Shown: in pieces, positions 27,483 to 37,562 of the stretch
How the letters are laid out: each line of letters opens with the position of its first letter
Numbering within the stretch: position 1 is the stretch's first letter
Notes under the pieces: generated by a model
Database searches by the model: none
Told to the model about the DNA's origin: nothing
What the model saw: only the letters and a program-made list of their open reading frames with translations
Assembly (NCBI GenBank): GCA_900128395.1
Contig: LT649272.1
Coordinates: forward strand, 1-49,631
DNA length: 49,631 nt
From: Stramenopiles sp. TOSAG23-2
Lineage: Eukaryota; Sar
Direction: 5' to 3'
Program-made: the position numbers and the translations under genes

Positions 27483-28913
27483 TCAACAATAATCATCTGT
27501 AATTTTCATCACTTCCATTTCAATTTCTTTTTGTTGTTGTTGTTTTTGTTGTAATATTATTGTATTATTATCATGTTTTGCATGTGCAATTTTGGATACT
27601 AATGGTTGTTCCAGCATCATATTATTATTATTATTTGTTATTCCACTTTTATTACTATCATTTCGTTTTTGTTTTTGTTCTTGTTCAATTCGATTATCTA
27701 ATATCCATTGCAATCTAAAAACAATATCATTTAATTCTGTAATATTCATTTGTTTACATCTTTCATAAATCATTGCACGATGTTCTGATAATTGTTTCTT
27801 ATCCGCCGCAATATTACTATCCCCATAATACCCATCATTCATTGTCAATATTGGAAATGCGTAATAAATACCATATAAACATAAAAAGAAACTAAGGATG
27901 ATGATAATAAATGCAGAATAAATTTGTATTTTAATTGTTGCATTAATCACATATCCATTTTTTAATATCCATTTCGTATCATTTAAACCTGGTACCCTTT
28001 CTAAGATGTTGTGTATTTTTAATGGTAAAACTAAAAAGACTCGAAGATAACGTGCTTTTCTCCAAAATTGACGCCGTTCATTTAATATCATTATATCTTC
28101 TTCGTCATCTTTTCCATTATTATTATTAAATGAAAAACGAAATGGTTTTGCAAATTGTACTTGGCCACAAAGACATCCAACTCCATATACCATTAATACT
28201 TTTGATATTATATCAACTGCTTGACAAGCGGTTGAAATGGATGATGCATATACACTTGATGAAACTCTACTATATATATATGTTTCCAAGAATGCAACAA
28301 ACGGCGTTATAATTATATATTGACCAATTAATCTATTTATGAAAATCAAATCTTTTTTATAAATTCTTTTTTTATTTGCACACCGAAACAATATAGCAAA
28401 TAAACATAAAGGCATTTTACAATAAACTCGATTTGGTTTATGACGTTGTAACCAACCATTTCCTTTTTTATTAACTGCCAGTCCTAAGTGATACCCAGAT
28501 GTTATATGAAGATACGCAGTGAAGCTATACAAACAAACAACCGATGCAATTGTGACAAAACTATACGAAACTTGTGTCATTTGTGGAAAAAATAGTGTTA
28601 CCAAACTAAAAAAAGCAAAAATTGCTGGCAAGGCTATTATTCTTAATATATGCATAGTTCTTCTGGGCATAACTAATTCACCACCAATTGTATCAAGTTT
28701 TTGAAGACTAGATCTTTCATAATGTTTTCGATGATTCATTACCATGCAGGTTGTCGCTATTGTAAATAAGAAACCAAGTATTTGTAAAATTAATAATGTC
28801 ACATCAATATCAGATTGATACATTTTTAAATACATGGGCTCCCAAGATGGTGGACATGATGATGAAGGCAAGGAATTGTTATTATCAATATTATACAAAT
28901 TATTATCATGCAT
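27483..28913 (-). CDS. Multi-pass membrane protein, TMEM184/OST-alpha-like
   Basis: 476 residues, ATG 28913, stop TGA. About seven hydrophobic segments lie between residues 30 and 350. Features that resemble the organic solute transporter alpha/TMEM184 fold are an Arg-rich start to the second helix (MPRRTMHILRIIALPAIFAF, compare the family's 'R.ilrI..mpP.ya'), a Pro-containing KMPLCLFAILF segment followed by a basic loop, and INRLIGQYIIITPFVAFLE. The remainder is a hydrophilic Asn/Gln-rich C-terminal tail with poly-Gln. The match is by pattern only; an unrelated 7-TM protein is the alternative. Confidence 0.55.
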   Translation of the reverse strand: MHDNNLYNIDNNNSLPSSSCPPSWEPMYLKMYQSDIDVTLLILQILGFLFTIATTCMVMNHRKHYERSSLQKLDTIGGELVMPRRTMHILRIIALPAIFAFFSLVTLFFPQMTQVSYSFVTIASVVCLYSFTAYLHITSGYHLGLAVNKKGNGWLQRHKPNRVYCKMPLCLFAILFRCANKKRIYKKDLIFINRLIGQYIIITPFVAFLETYIYSRVSSSVYASSISTACQAVDIISKVLMVYGVGCLCGQVQFAKPFRFSFNNNNGKDDEEDIMILNERRQFWRKARYLRVFLVLPLKIHNILERVPGLNDTKWILKNGYVINATIKIQIYSAFIIIILSFFLCLYGIYYAFPILTMNDGYYGDSNIAADKKQLSEHRAMIYERCKQMNITELNDIVFRLQWILDNRIEQEQKQKRNDSNKSGITNNNNNMMLEQPLVSKIAHAKHDNNTIILQQKQQQQKEIEMEVMKITDDYC

Positions 28914-29260
28914 ATTGTTATATATTTATCTTGACTGACAAAGAAATAAAAATGACCATACCAAAATGATAATATTATATGGTATTACCTTTTACATTCA
29001 TTCTTTTTTTTTTTTTTCCCTGTGACTGTGCTGTGTTTTTCTCATCAAATCGCTCTTTTTTTCTTCTTCTCGTTCGTATCTTTGCACCTTTCATCAAGAG
29101 AACCCGAATGAATATAGCTTATATTAAAAGATATTATGGATATATCACCAATGGTACAAATAGAATAAATCAAATATAATATATATATATATATATATAA
29201 GTAACAATATATATCCTTCGATCATTTAACGTATAAGAGCAAAAACAAAAAGTAAGAAAT
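28914..29260. other. Divergent promoter region
   Basis: 347 bp between the divergent TMEM184-like and alpha-galactosidase genes. It holds a T-rich tract at about 29005-29018 and a TA microsatellite at about 29178-29199, 60 to 80 bases before the galactosidase ATG. No gene. Confidence 0.5.
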
Positions 29261-30619
29261 ATGAAACAATCAACAATATCTACTATGATTGCTACTACTA
29301 CTACTACTACTATGATTATCATTGTATGTTTAATATGCAATAATAATGTTGTACAAGCAAATGATAATGGATTAGGTTTATCACCACCACTTGGCTGGCG
29401 TTCATGGAATTTGTATGGGGATAATGTAAACCAGGGATTGATCACAAAAATCATGGACGGCATGGTACAACGAACCCGCAAAGTTGATGGTAAGCCTACA
29501 TCATTGTGTGACTTAGGTTATTGCGATGTAGGATTGGATGACCATTGGCAACAATGTGGTGCTCCAAATGCAGCACCAGGAATGCATTATCACGACAAAG
29601 ATGGAAATCCAATTGTTAATTTAGATGTTTTCCCAGACTTTAAAAATATGACAGATTACGCGCACTCCCTTGGTTTGACATCTGGCTGGTATGGCAACAA
29701 TTGCGATTGTGCTGATCATTGCAGTACAAAAGAAGAGTGCGATATGCAAATTAAAGCGGATGTTGCTGCACTGCATAAATATGGGTTTGATGCATGGAAA
29801 TTAGATGGTTGTGGTGGTGAAAAAGATTTAGTAACATTTAATAAATTTATGCTTGAATATGGAAAGCCTATTATGGTTGAAAATTGTCATTGGGGAAGTG
29901 TTGTACCGTTTAAACCAGATCCAACGCTTCCTCCAGCAGAAGGATGTCCATGGAACTTCTATCGCAGTTCCGGTGATGTACGTGCTTCCTACGCATCTGT
30001 GTTGCATAATTTAGCAACAGTTGCACCGTTGCATCAAGCAAACTTAAGTTATCCAGGATGTTGGGCATATCCTGATATGTTGCAAGTAGGTTGCAAACAT
30101 GGTCCAGGTGGTGCAGCTGATCCAGGTTTATCCCCAGAAGAGACACGTTCGCATTTTGGTGCATGGTCAATTGTGTCTTCCCCACTTACATTATCGCATG
30201 ATGTATGGAACAATACTATATCGGATGAAATTTGGGATGTAATTGCAAACAAGGAGGTATTGGAAGTTAACCAAGCATATGTTGGTGACTCTGGCGGCGT
30301 ATATGATTCATCAGAAACAATGGTAACATTGACCGATAGTGTTATTGAAGCGGATGGTACGATGGAAAAAGTATCATCACCAGAAAGTCAATATTTGTAC
30401 AAACCTATCGGAAATGGAAGAGTTGCAATTCTGTTAATGAATTCAGGTGCAACGTCACAAACATTAACAACTGATTTTAGCAAAATCCCTCACGTTACAT
30501 GTAGTAAATGTAATGTACGTGATATATGGGGTCATAAAGATTTAGGATCTTTTGAAACTTCATTTGCGGCAACAATTGCATCACATGATGCTGGATTCTT
30601 TGTTGTTTCCAGTGCATAA
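29261..30619 (+). CDS. Alpha-galactosidase, glycoside hydrolase family 27
   Basis: 452 residues, ATG 29261. An N-terminal signal peptide (Thr run, then MIIIVCLICNNNVVQA) targets the secretory route or lysosome-like vacuole. The catalytic (beta/alpha)8 barrel starts at LSPPLGWRSWN. The nucleophile Asp is in WKLDGCG (about residue 182) and the acid/base Asp in YRSSGDVR (about 238). The barrel continues through SYPGCWAYPDMLQVG and WSIVSSPLTLSHD. A C-terminal beta-sandwich follows from about residue 340. Conserved Cys pairs are present. GH27 enzymes release terminal alpha-galactose (or N-acetylgalactosamine) from glycans and glycolipids. Length is normal; all expected catalytic residues are present. 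Confidence 0.93.
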   Translation: MKQSTISTMIATTTTTTMIIIVCLICNNNVVQANDNGLGLSPPLGWRSWNLYGDNVNQGLITKIMDGMVQRTRKVDGKPTSLCDLGYCDVGLDDHWQQCGAPNAAPGMHYHDKDGNPIVNLDVFPDFKNMTDYAHSLGLTSGWYGNNCDCADHCSTKEECDMQIKADVAALHKYGFDAWKLDGCGGEKDLVTFNKFMLEYGKPIMVENCHWGSVVPFKPDPTLPPAEGCPWNFYRSSGDVRASYASVLHNLATVAPLHQANLSYPGCWAYPDMLQVGCKHGPGGAADPGLSPEETRSHFGAWSIVSSPLTLSHDVWNNTISDEIWDVIANKEVLEVNQAYVGDSGGVYDSSETMVTLTDSVIEADGTMEKVSSPESQYLYKPIGNGRVAILLMNSGATSQTLTTDFSKIPHVTCSKCNVRDIWGHKDLGSFETSFAATIASHDAGFFVVSSA

Positions 30620-31158
30620 AAAAAATTTTTAAAAATAAAAGCGTGCAAAGAGAGTTTTATGTAATTGTAAAGACATTTTAAAAATACACTAGAGCGTACT
30701 ATGTGGGTGAGAGAGGAAAGTAATATGATACGAAGTTTCGTACGCTTCGTACGATTAGTGTGTTGTATTATTAATATCATACTTCGTATCAGAGAGAAGT
30801 TCGTATGATACACATCGCGTATTTTATAAAAAAAGAAGAGATTATGATAAAATATAATTTAAATATGGTTAAAATCTAAAAAGTTATGCATAAATAATTT
30901 TAGTTCCCGTGGTAAATACTACGCTCAATACTAATAGAGATATGATATTACGAGGGAGTATATATTCCTGGTGGTTTTTAAAATATTTTTTTACCGCGCC
31001 AACGCGGGTATTTATTGATACGAACCGCATACCGCATATACTTCTCTCAGCAGCACGCTTCGTATGATATACGAACATATTTTTTTATTTTTTTTAACGA
31101 CAAGAGTACGATATGTACATTATATTAGCTTCATACAAAAGCGTATTCGATGTTTTTT
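30620..31158. other. Intergenic region with CGTA-rich inverted motifs
   Basis: No gene. The 3' flank of the galactosidase gene contains TACGAA-GT-TTCGTA at about 30728 and repeated CGTACG and TTCGTATGATA motifs at 30725-30805 and 31055-31075. Confidence 0.45.
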
Positions 31159-31991
31159 TCAAGCTAACTTGATTGAAAATTTATTCAAATCTATGCTAAT
31201 GGCACCTTTTATATTTTCAACAACAACACCATTTTTCACATTACCATCATCAAATAATACATTAAACGTCCCATTGTCATTGATACTTGTAATTGTTCCT
31301 GGAAAATAGAACTGTTTTAATAATACTTCTACTCGATCTGGTATATATTTGCCATTTTTATCTGTATATTTTTCTTTCAATACATTAATGTTCATACTCC
31401 CATCGTTGTTATTACATGAAATTGATAAAATAATTCCAGTATCTGTATTATTCTTATTTTTATGTTCCGTATATCGAATACTTGTTATAGCTTCTGGTTT
31501 TTCTACTAAATTAAATGGATATATAATTTGATGTTCTCGTACGTCATGGTCTTCTCCGTTTACAAAATTTATTGAAACTGTACCAGCCCCCTCGTCTAAA
31601 TAATCAATTGTTCCTATTTTATAAATTACGTTACTTCTCGTACCCCAATCAGGAACTGATGCTAATACCTTTTCACCAATAAGCTTACTTTCCTTGTAAA
31701 AAAATACTTCTTCCATAAATCGAGTTCTTAATAACTCATGTTCATGCTTTAAATGCTCTAAAGTATGAGATGAATTGTCAGCATCGGCAGAAACGGCATA
31801 TTTTTCTACACCATCTAAATAATTTACTTCCACATATTCTTTTAAATGTCGAAATTCTAAGTTTCCATCAGGAACTGGAGGACGTAATTTTATGATTTCT
31901 TTCATTTTCAAATTCATACCATCTGATTTTTTAAGCATACGTGGTACCTCCATATCGTTTAAATTAACTTCTTCTTCCTCCTCCTCCTCTT

Positions 31992-32022
<31 letters not shown>

Positions 32023-33459
32023 CTCTGGGCGAATAATTACACGTCTAATTAATTGAAGTTTATCAAATGGATCATACACAGGAAGCCATACATATCCATT
32101 GTAGATGTCTCGCAATGCGATTTTGATAAATCTTGTTTTTTTTCTACCTTGTTTTCGTATCATATCTCCCATTACTGTGTTCCCGTCAGCATTGTAACCA
32201 AATTTTTCTACCCCATATTTAATTGTAACTTTCAATGGCGTACCTTCTCTTAACGTCTGATTGTTAAAACATGGATTTCTTACCGATACGTATTCATCAC
32301 CTTTTTTTGTATATGTATTATCCTGTGCTTTAATATTAACAATCAAATTATCATATATATCCAATTCATCAATTGGTATTTTGAACAATGGATTCTTTTT
32401 ATCTCTATTATCTAAATGTTTCTTTTTATATATATTGACGTCTTCAATTAATTGTACTTTGTTCAGTTTCGTAAAGCCAGGTTTTGTACTTAATATTTGC
32501 ATATCGTCTAGTTTAATGTCATAGGTAATGCCGTCGTTGTTTGCATTGATACTTTCGATTTTGGCGCTAAATTCTGTTTCAATCATATCTTGCCATGGTA
32601 TTGTATTTGTATTGAAGAGGTATTCCGCATCATTAATTTCTGGATGATCCAGATCCGACCCTAGTCTTATTGTCTTATGTGGTAAAAATCTTCCTTTTAT
32701 TGTTTCTAATTTTTTACCTCCTCCTTCTAGCTCCACTTCCACTTTAAGTACTTTCTCTATATATTGTCTATATGCAATTCCAATTTGAAATTCTCTGATA
32801 TGTTCATGTATAACTTCCCATTCTATCCCTTGAGGAGCCTGTTCATCAAAGACTTTCTCTTCTACCTTTTCTTTTGGCAGTGGTGCACGCTTTAAGTCGG
32901 GAATTTCCTCAATTACTTTCTTTTTTTTCCTAACCTTAACTTCTACTGTTTTTTCTTCAATAATGTCAACTTTCTTTTCTACTATCTCTGGTTCCATTGG
33001 CGGTTTTTCTTCTACAAGTAAATATTTATTCATAAATAAATCTACATCATCATCATATGAATATGGATCGTAAAGTGGTAAAAAACATAATTTAGAATAT
33101 TTACTAACATGTTGCGTTTGTTCTCCTGGTTTCGTATATTCAATTACTCTAACATAGTCTATTAGTAAGTTTTCATTTTTATGGCATTTTACTAATGGCT
33201 TTTCAAATACACCAAACATGTCTATTCCATCATTTACTTCAAATGATTTAATTATTTTTCTCTGTGCAAGTATCTTTGTCCCTTTTCGTAAAACCTGTTT
33301 TTCTGTCACCGGTGCTTGTACACGAAAGACGTCATGTTGATCATGTTGTACCATTTTATATTGGTCTAACTTTTGTCTAAAAGCTAGTTGTCTTGCATAG
33401 TTTGGATCTGTACCGACAATATATTGTATTGTATCACCCGATGATATCATGGAAGACAT
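31159..33459 (-). CDS. Large protein with duplicated module and C-terminal Tudor-like domains
   Basis: 766 residues, ATG 33459, single exon. A module of about 80 residues, (RKGT/REGT)...GV.KFG...-(L)PLYDP/LPVYDP, occurs near residues 70-150 and again near 400-480. A run of about 18 Glu codons (31970-32025) separates this from the C-terminal half. Two segments near the C terminus look like Tudor/agenet-type beta barrels: GEKVLASVPDW...KIGTIDYLDEGAGTVSINF, and FYFPGTITSINDNGTFNVLF followed by DDGNVKNGV. Such domains bind methylated peptides or act as protein-interaction modules. Middle segments (residues 215-380) show further repeats of a similar beta-rich kind. No enzyme motif. Chromatin or RNP association is only one possibility. 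Confidence 0.7.
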
Positions 33460-34049
33460 TGTATTAATTTCAATACACTAACACAACAGACGCGTATATA
33501 CAAATTGTTTCTTTCTTTCGGTGTGAATAAGTTAAATATATGTATATATTACAGATGGAATTACTGTATTAGTGTGTGTGTGTGTGTTTGTATAATATGT
33601 ATATTATAGTAATTTTAACTGTATTATGGTGGTCACAGTTTAAGTTGTTTGTTGGTGGTGGAAATATTATTAATATTATTTTTTAGTGCATCATCTTCTC
33701 CGCATCAGCATTTATAATATCAAAAAAATGCTGCTGCAAAATCTTGGCCTTTACTTTGCTGGTTTGCTGGGAAAACTGGTTGATTTTTTTTTGATAAAAA
33801 AAATTTTATATATTATACAGGCAATAGCATTAAATACTAGTCGTCTAGCACTCTGACAAAAGTAAAAAGTAGTCGCTGGCACCACTCCTCGGTCGTCTAG
33901 CATGTTGCTCTAGGTCGTCAGGTAAATTATTTCATCATTTTGAAATTATTTACACATCGCACCATCCAAAGAAAATGTAAAAAACATTTATGCAAAATTA
34001 TACGCTGAAACAAGTTACAGTGGAAGGCATTTGAACGCTGATATAGATC
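33460..34049. other. Divergent intergenic region
   Basis: 590 bp upstream of both flanking genes. It contains a TG repeat (about 33573-33590) and two copies of GTCGTCTAGCA (about 33841 and 33892). No gene. Confidence 0.45.
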
Positions 34050-36005
34050 ATGTATATAAAGTCTTCACCGATGTTCAAGACAATAATAATAATATTTTCA
34101 ATAATAATAATATTTATAATTCAACCAATTGTTACAAATGACATAATAATAGAAGAGGATGCAATAACAAGTGGACGGGTTGTATCCAGTGTATCAGATG
34201 ATCCATCCACTTACAATTATGTAAATGCATGTAATTTAATTTCTTCTCCAAATAGCAATCCAAATATTTATGATAATTTTAGACGCATTCAATCATATAT
34301 AGAAATTGTTGAACCAACTGATTTATGGACTGCCGAAGCGTATCTACGATATATTGTACAAAATTGCTCATTTATTGTAAATAATAAAACAATATTTAAT
34401 AAAGTAATACAAATAGATACATATGGCAATCCATATTTACACGGTTTTGCAATCGATGATCAAAGTCCAGTACATGTTAGTGCATTAGCAATGCGATTTG
34501 GTGCTTTTATAGGGAAAATTTCAAACATGATATTTAATAATCATAAATATAATGATGATATACAAACTGTTTTAGAAATTGGAGGTGGCATGGGTGCATT
34601 CGCAGTCATTGCAACTGATATATTTCAATTTGATTCATATACCATTGTTGATATTTCAGAAGCTATAAATGTACAAAAAAAATTCATATCGCATTTTCCG
34701 GAAGTTTCATCAAAAATGAAATATATCGATGGAAAAAAAATTTATAAATCCATGATGATGGACAATACGAAATATAATCATCATCACAAATATGCTTCGT
34801 ATGATTTATGTATATCAACATATGCATTTTCAGAATTAACATTGAATTATCGCGAAGCTTATTTTGAAATATTTATTAAAAACAATTGTAAATATGGATT
34901 TTTCATAGATAATGGTGAATGCTTTCGTCAATTAAAAACTGCACATTTAAAACTTGATGTAACTGAAATTGCAAAGCGATTATCATCAACTGGTTTAATC
35001 GAAACTAAAATTATCGATGAAATGCCTTCTTCAACAGGTAATAGTGGTAATTGCAATAATTACGAATTTTATTTTTGGCCAAGAAAAAGAGAAAAGTATG
35101 TATTAGATAGAGGATTATCCAACCATGAAGTGGATATAAAACGCAAAGAAAACAATCATATTCTTGATGTTACTTTTAACCCAAGTATCAAAAAGTATTT
35201 ACGATATCGGTGCCATCAACAAGGACCAAAAAGTGGAGGATGGTCTGATCGCTGGAAAGGGGCCGTATTTACATACATGTTATCTAAGAAACTTGGTCGG
35301 ACGTTCAAAATGCTATGGGATGGATCGTTGCATCTCAAAACGGTTTTTGAAGAGAATGATATTCTTCAAGACATTACGACAACCGATAAAAACTCTTGTT
35401 ACCCAGTGAAATGGTATGATCAAACGCCAATAGCACCAATTCCATCCTTATTGAAAATACCAAATGGATGTATAGATCTTTATACAAATATTATACCAGA
35501 TACATTTAAACCTGAATATAACGCTGCTGCAAATGAGCTATGGTCTCAATTAAATCTAAAAAATGATATTCAAATGACAATTCAAAGTGCGCCAGAGAAT
35601 ATGACATGTGCACAAATTCGAAATGGACCTTCAAAATACTTTCCAGATTATCCAAATAATTACGGCTTTCATGGATCGGATCCAACAGCTGCCAACGTAT
35701 ATGAAAGAAATGTATTTAAATGGTTGGGCAAATCATCGTTGGCGCATTTGTGGACTGATTCCATAGAGCAAGAGGAAAGATGGAGAAAATATAACCCAAA
35801 TGCATTTTTTGTCAATGGTCCTATAACACATATGGCTTTCAACTCATCAGAAAAAGGTTTAAAACGTGCAGTAATCCAATGGGGTTTAATTCAAAAATGT
35901 AAAATTATTGCGCCACATTCGGGTTATATTTTTGGAGGGCTTTTCTTGGCTACTTCGTATGCCCAATGCTTACAACTCGATGGTTCGTTCAAATATTGCC
36001 GATAG
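34050..36005 (+). CDS. Sugar O-methyltransferase-like plus fucosyltransferase-like fusion protein
   Basis: 651 residues, ATG 34050 (the in-frame ATG at 34074, MFKTIIIIFSIIIIFII, gives a cleaner signal anchor). After the N-terminal hydrophobic segment comes a SAM-dependent methyltransferase domain (about 90-350) with motif I VLEIGGGMGAF (about 175), YTIVDISEA, YDLCISTYAFSELT and FFIDNGE. This layout matches the 'putative sugar O-methyltransferase' group. From about residue 380 a second domain begins: CHQQGPKSGGWSDRWKGAVF, then KKLGRTFKMLWDGSLHLKTVF, and near the end KIIAPHSGYIFGGLFLATSY. This resembles GT-B glycosyltransferases of the O-fucosyltransferase/NodZ type (a 'gGW.DR..G...a..l.R.f.i.w' N-terminal block and an 'a.hSg.g..a' C-terminal donor block). 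The protein is probably Golgi-resident. The fusion would couple sugar transfer with methylation (inference). Confidence 0.72.
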   Translation: MYIKSSPMFKTIIIIFSIIIIFIIQPIVTNDIIIEEDAITSGRVVSSVSDDPSTYNYVNACNLISSPNSNPNIYDNFRRIQSYIEIVEPTDLWTAEAYLRYIVQNCSFIVNNKTIFNKVIQIDTYGNPYLHGFAIDDQSPVHVSALAMRFGAFIGKISNMIFNNHKYNDDIQTVLEIGGGMGAFAVIATDIFQFDSYTIVDISEAINVQKKFISHFPEVSSKMKYIDGKKIYKSMMMDNTKYNHHHKYASYDLCISTYAFSELTLNYREAYFEIFIKNNCKYGFFIDNGECFRQLKTAHLKLDVTEIAKRLSSTGLIETKIIDEMPSSTGNSGNCNNYEFYFWPRKREKYVLDRGLSNHEVDIKRKENNHILDVTFNPSIKKYLRYRCHQQGPKSGGWSDRWKGAVFTYMLSKKLGRTFKMLWDGSLHLKTVFEENDILQDITTTDKNSCYPVKWYDQTPIAPIPSLLKIPNGCIDLYTNIIPDTFKPEYNAAANELWSQLNLKNDIQMTIQSAPENMTCAQIRNGPSKYFPDYPNNYGFHGSDPTAANVYERNVFKWLGKSSLAHLWTDSIEQEERWRKYNPNAFFVNGPITHMAFNSSEKGLKRAVIQWGLIQKCKIIAPHSGYIFGGLFLATSYAQCLQLDGSFKYCR

Positions 36006-36393
36006 CACGGTACTGTACATTGGAAAAAATGAGAAAGGGCCCATATGTATGAAACTATTAATGTGATGGTTCCAAATGCGGCGTATGATTACACGTATGA
36101 TATTCGTATGGTATATTAATTATAAGTTAATACGAATATCATATTATATGCATAATGCAATAATGCATATGATTTAATATCTGATAAAAATGAGATATTA
36201 AATTATCTCAAAAACTATACTCTTTTTTAAAATGAACACTTTTGACATTGATATCATGAGAGACAAATAAATTTCAATAAATAAATTTATGAATATTTTA
36301 TCATAATATGATGCGTAATTATCATTATTTAAATTAACCGTTCTAGCAAAAGGTTATAGATATACGCAGAAAAGTCCATTGGAGCTGACAAAA
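36006..36393. other. Intergenic region with three consecutive hairpins
   Basis: No gene. Three perfect inverted repeats follow each other in 108 bp: arms 36096-36109/36130-36143, 36146-36153/36163-36170 and 36172-36182/36193-36203. They lie about 90 bases beyond the stop of the fusion gene. Confidence 0.7.
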
Positions 36394-36750
36394 ATGTTCG
36401 TCTTTCATTTTAGAAACAAACCGGATAATGTAAATCGCGAACGGGTGTTCAATATATTACGCGCATGTTACTCAGCTTGGAAGAAACAAGAGCAAGAAGT
36501 TGATGTTGTACGTATGGCAATTACAGCAGCAATTGCCAGCGGATGGTTCTCCAGAAGGCAAAATGAGGATATGGTTGGTTGGATGAAATTCATTGCTGTT
36601 AAAGATGGTTGGTTGCATGATAAACATCCTGGTAAAGATCAATTCGATTGCCCATATTGTAATGAATCTGGAGAATGGGTTGGAATTCGATGTGGTACAT
36701 GTGGACAATTATGGGATTTACAAGATGAACATGCAATATTGTTGCGTTAA
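36394..36750 (+). CDS. Small zinc-ribbon protein of unknown function
   Basis: 118 residues from ATG 36394 (MFVFHFRNKPDNVNRERVFN). An alpha-helical N-terminal part (WKKQEQEVDVVRMAITAAIA) is followed by a C-terminal zinc-ribbon-like CPYC...CGTC pair about 15 residues apart, with FDCPYCNESGEWVGIRCGTC. The frame stays open upstream and an AG acceptor (CATTTTAG) lies at about 36411, so a spliced 5' exon replacing the first six residues is possible. No family recognised. Confidence 0.6.
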   Translation: MFVFHFRNKPDNVNRERVFNILRACYSAWKKQEQEVDVVRMAITAAIASGWFSRRQNEDMVGWMKFIAVKDGWLHDKHPGKDQFDCPYCNESGEWVGIRCGTCGQLWDLQDEHAILLR

Positions 36751-37562
36751 AAGTATATTAATCTTGAAAGTATTTTTATAAGCAACTTAACCTATACTGC
36801 AGTATTTTTTATTTTTTTGCCAGGAGAGTATAGTATAATTATTTTTTGTTTAAGGTGTTTGGTCCAAAAAAGAAACTCAAATTACTAGCATTTTAATTTG
36901 TACATGAGCACAGCATTACATTTTTACAGCCTTTCTGCTATAAAAACACTATACGAAATACTTTCCTATTCACCAGTATACTATTACATACCATTACGAG
37001 TTCCGAGATCCGAGAGCTAATCCGAGAGGACGAGAGGACGAGAGGACACGAGAGGAGTTGGTAGCTTTAATAGTTGGTAGTTTAAGTTGGTGATCATAGT
37101 TTTATGTTACCACAGGCTTACCAGGCTTACACGATGATGGTGGTAGGAGTCAAAGAGTGATGATTCAGTTTTTACCAGTAATACAGTATTATAATAGAAT
37201 AATATTGGCCTCTCGTTCCGCAAAAAAAGATAATTATCTTTTTCTTTTCTATTATAGTTGTACACAGTATTATACTATTGCCATAGTAATTCGAGATATC
37301 TTTTCGCTTCGTTCTTTCGTGTTGTGTTGTTGTTGCTGCGATCAAAAAATTATTATAATACATCATAATAATAATAATACACTTACACTGTGATCTGTGA
37401 TACTACCAAATAATAATGTATAGATATTTAATATCAGTGTGACTAAATTGCACACATAACATAAATACCAACATTTCAATTTTCTTTCTATATTTTAATT
37501 ACAAATACTTATTTTTATATTGATAGGAAAGCGAATTTTAATACATAATATATTTTATCAGA
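36751..37562. other. Intergenic region upstream of the myosin gene
   Basis: 812 bp with no gene. A purine-rich microrepeat (CGAGAGGA units) spans about 37005-37060. The remaining part is AT-rich and should contain the myosin promoter and leader. Confidence 0.5.

Noticed and set aside
37005-37060. Possible tRNA or structured RNA in the CGAGAGGA-repeat region
   Set aside because: The sequence is a purine microrepeat without cloverleaf arms or a T-loop (GGTTCRA) consensus.
37157-37393. Short ORFs upstream of the myosin gene
   Set aside because: Both strands are open only because of AT-rich and CTT/TTG-rich sequence; there is no domain and no conserved pattern.
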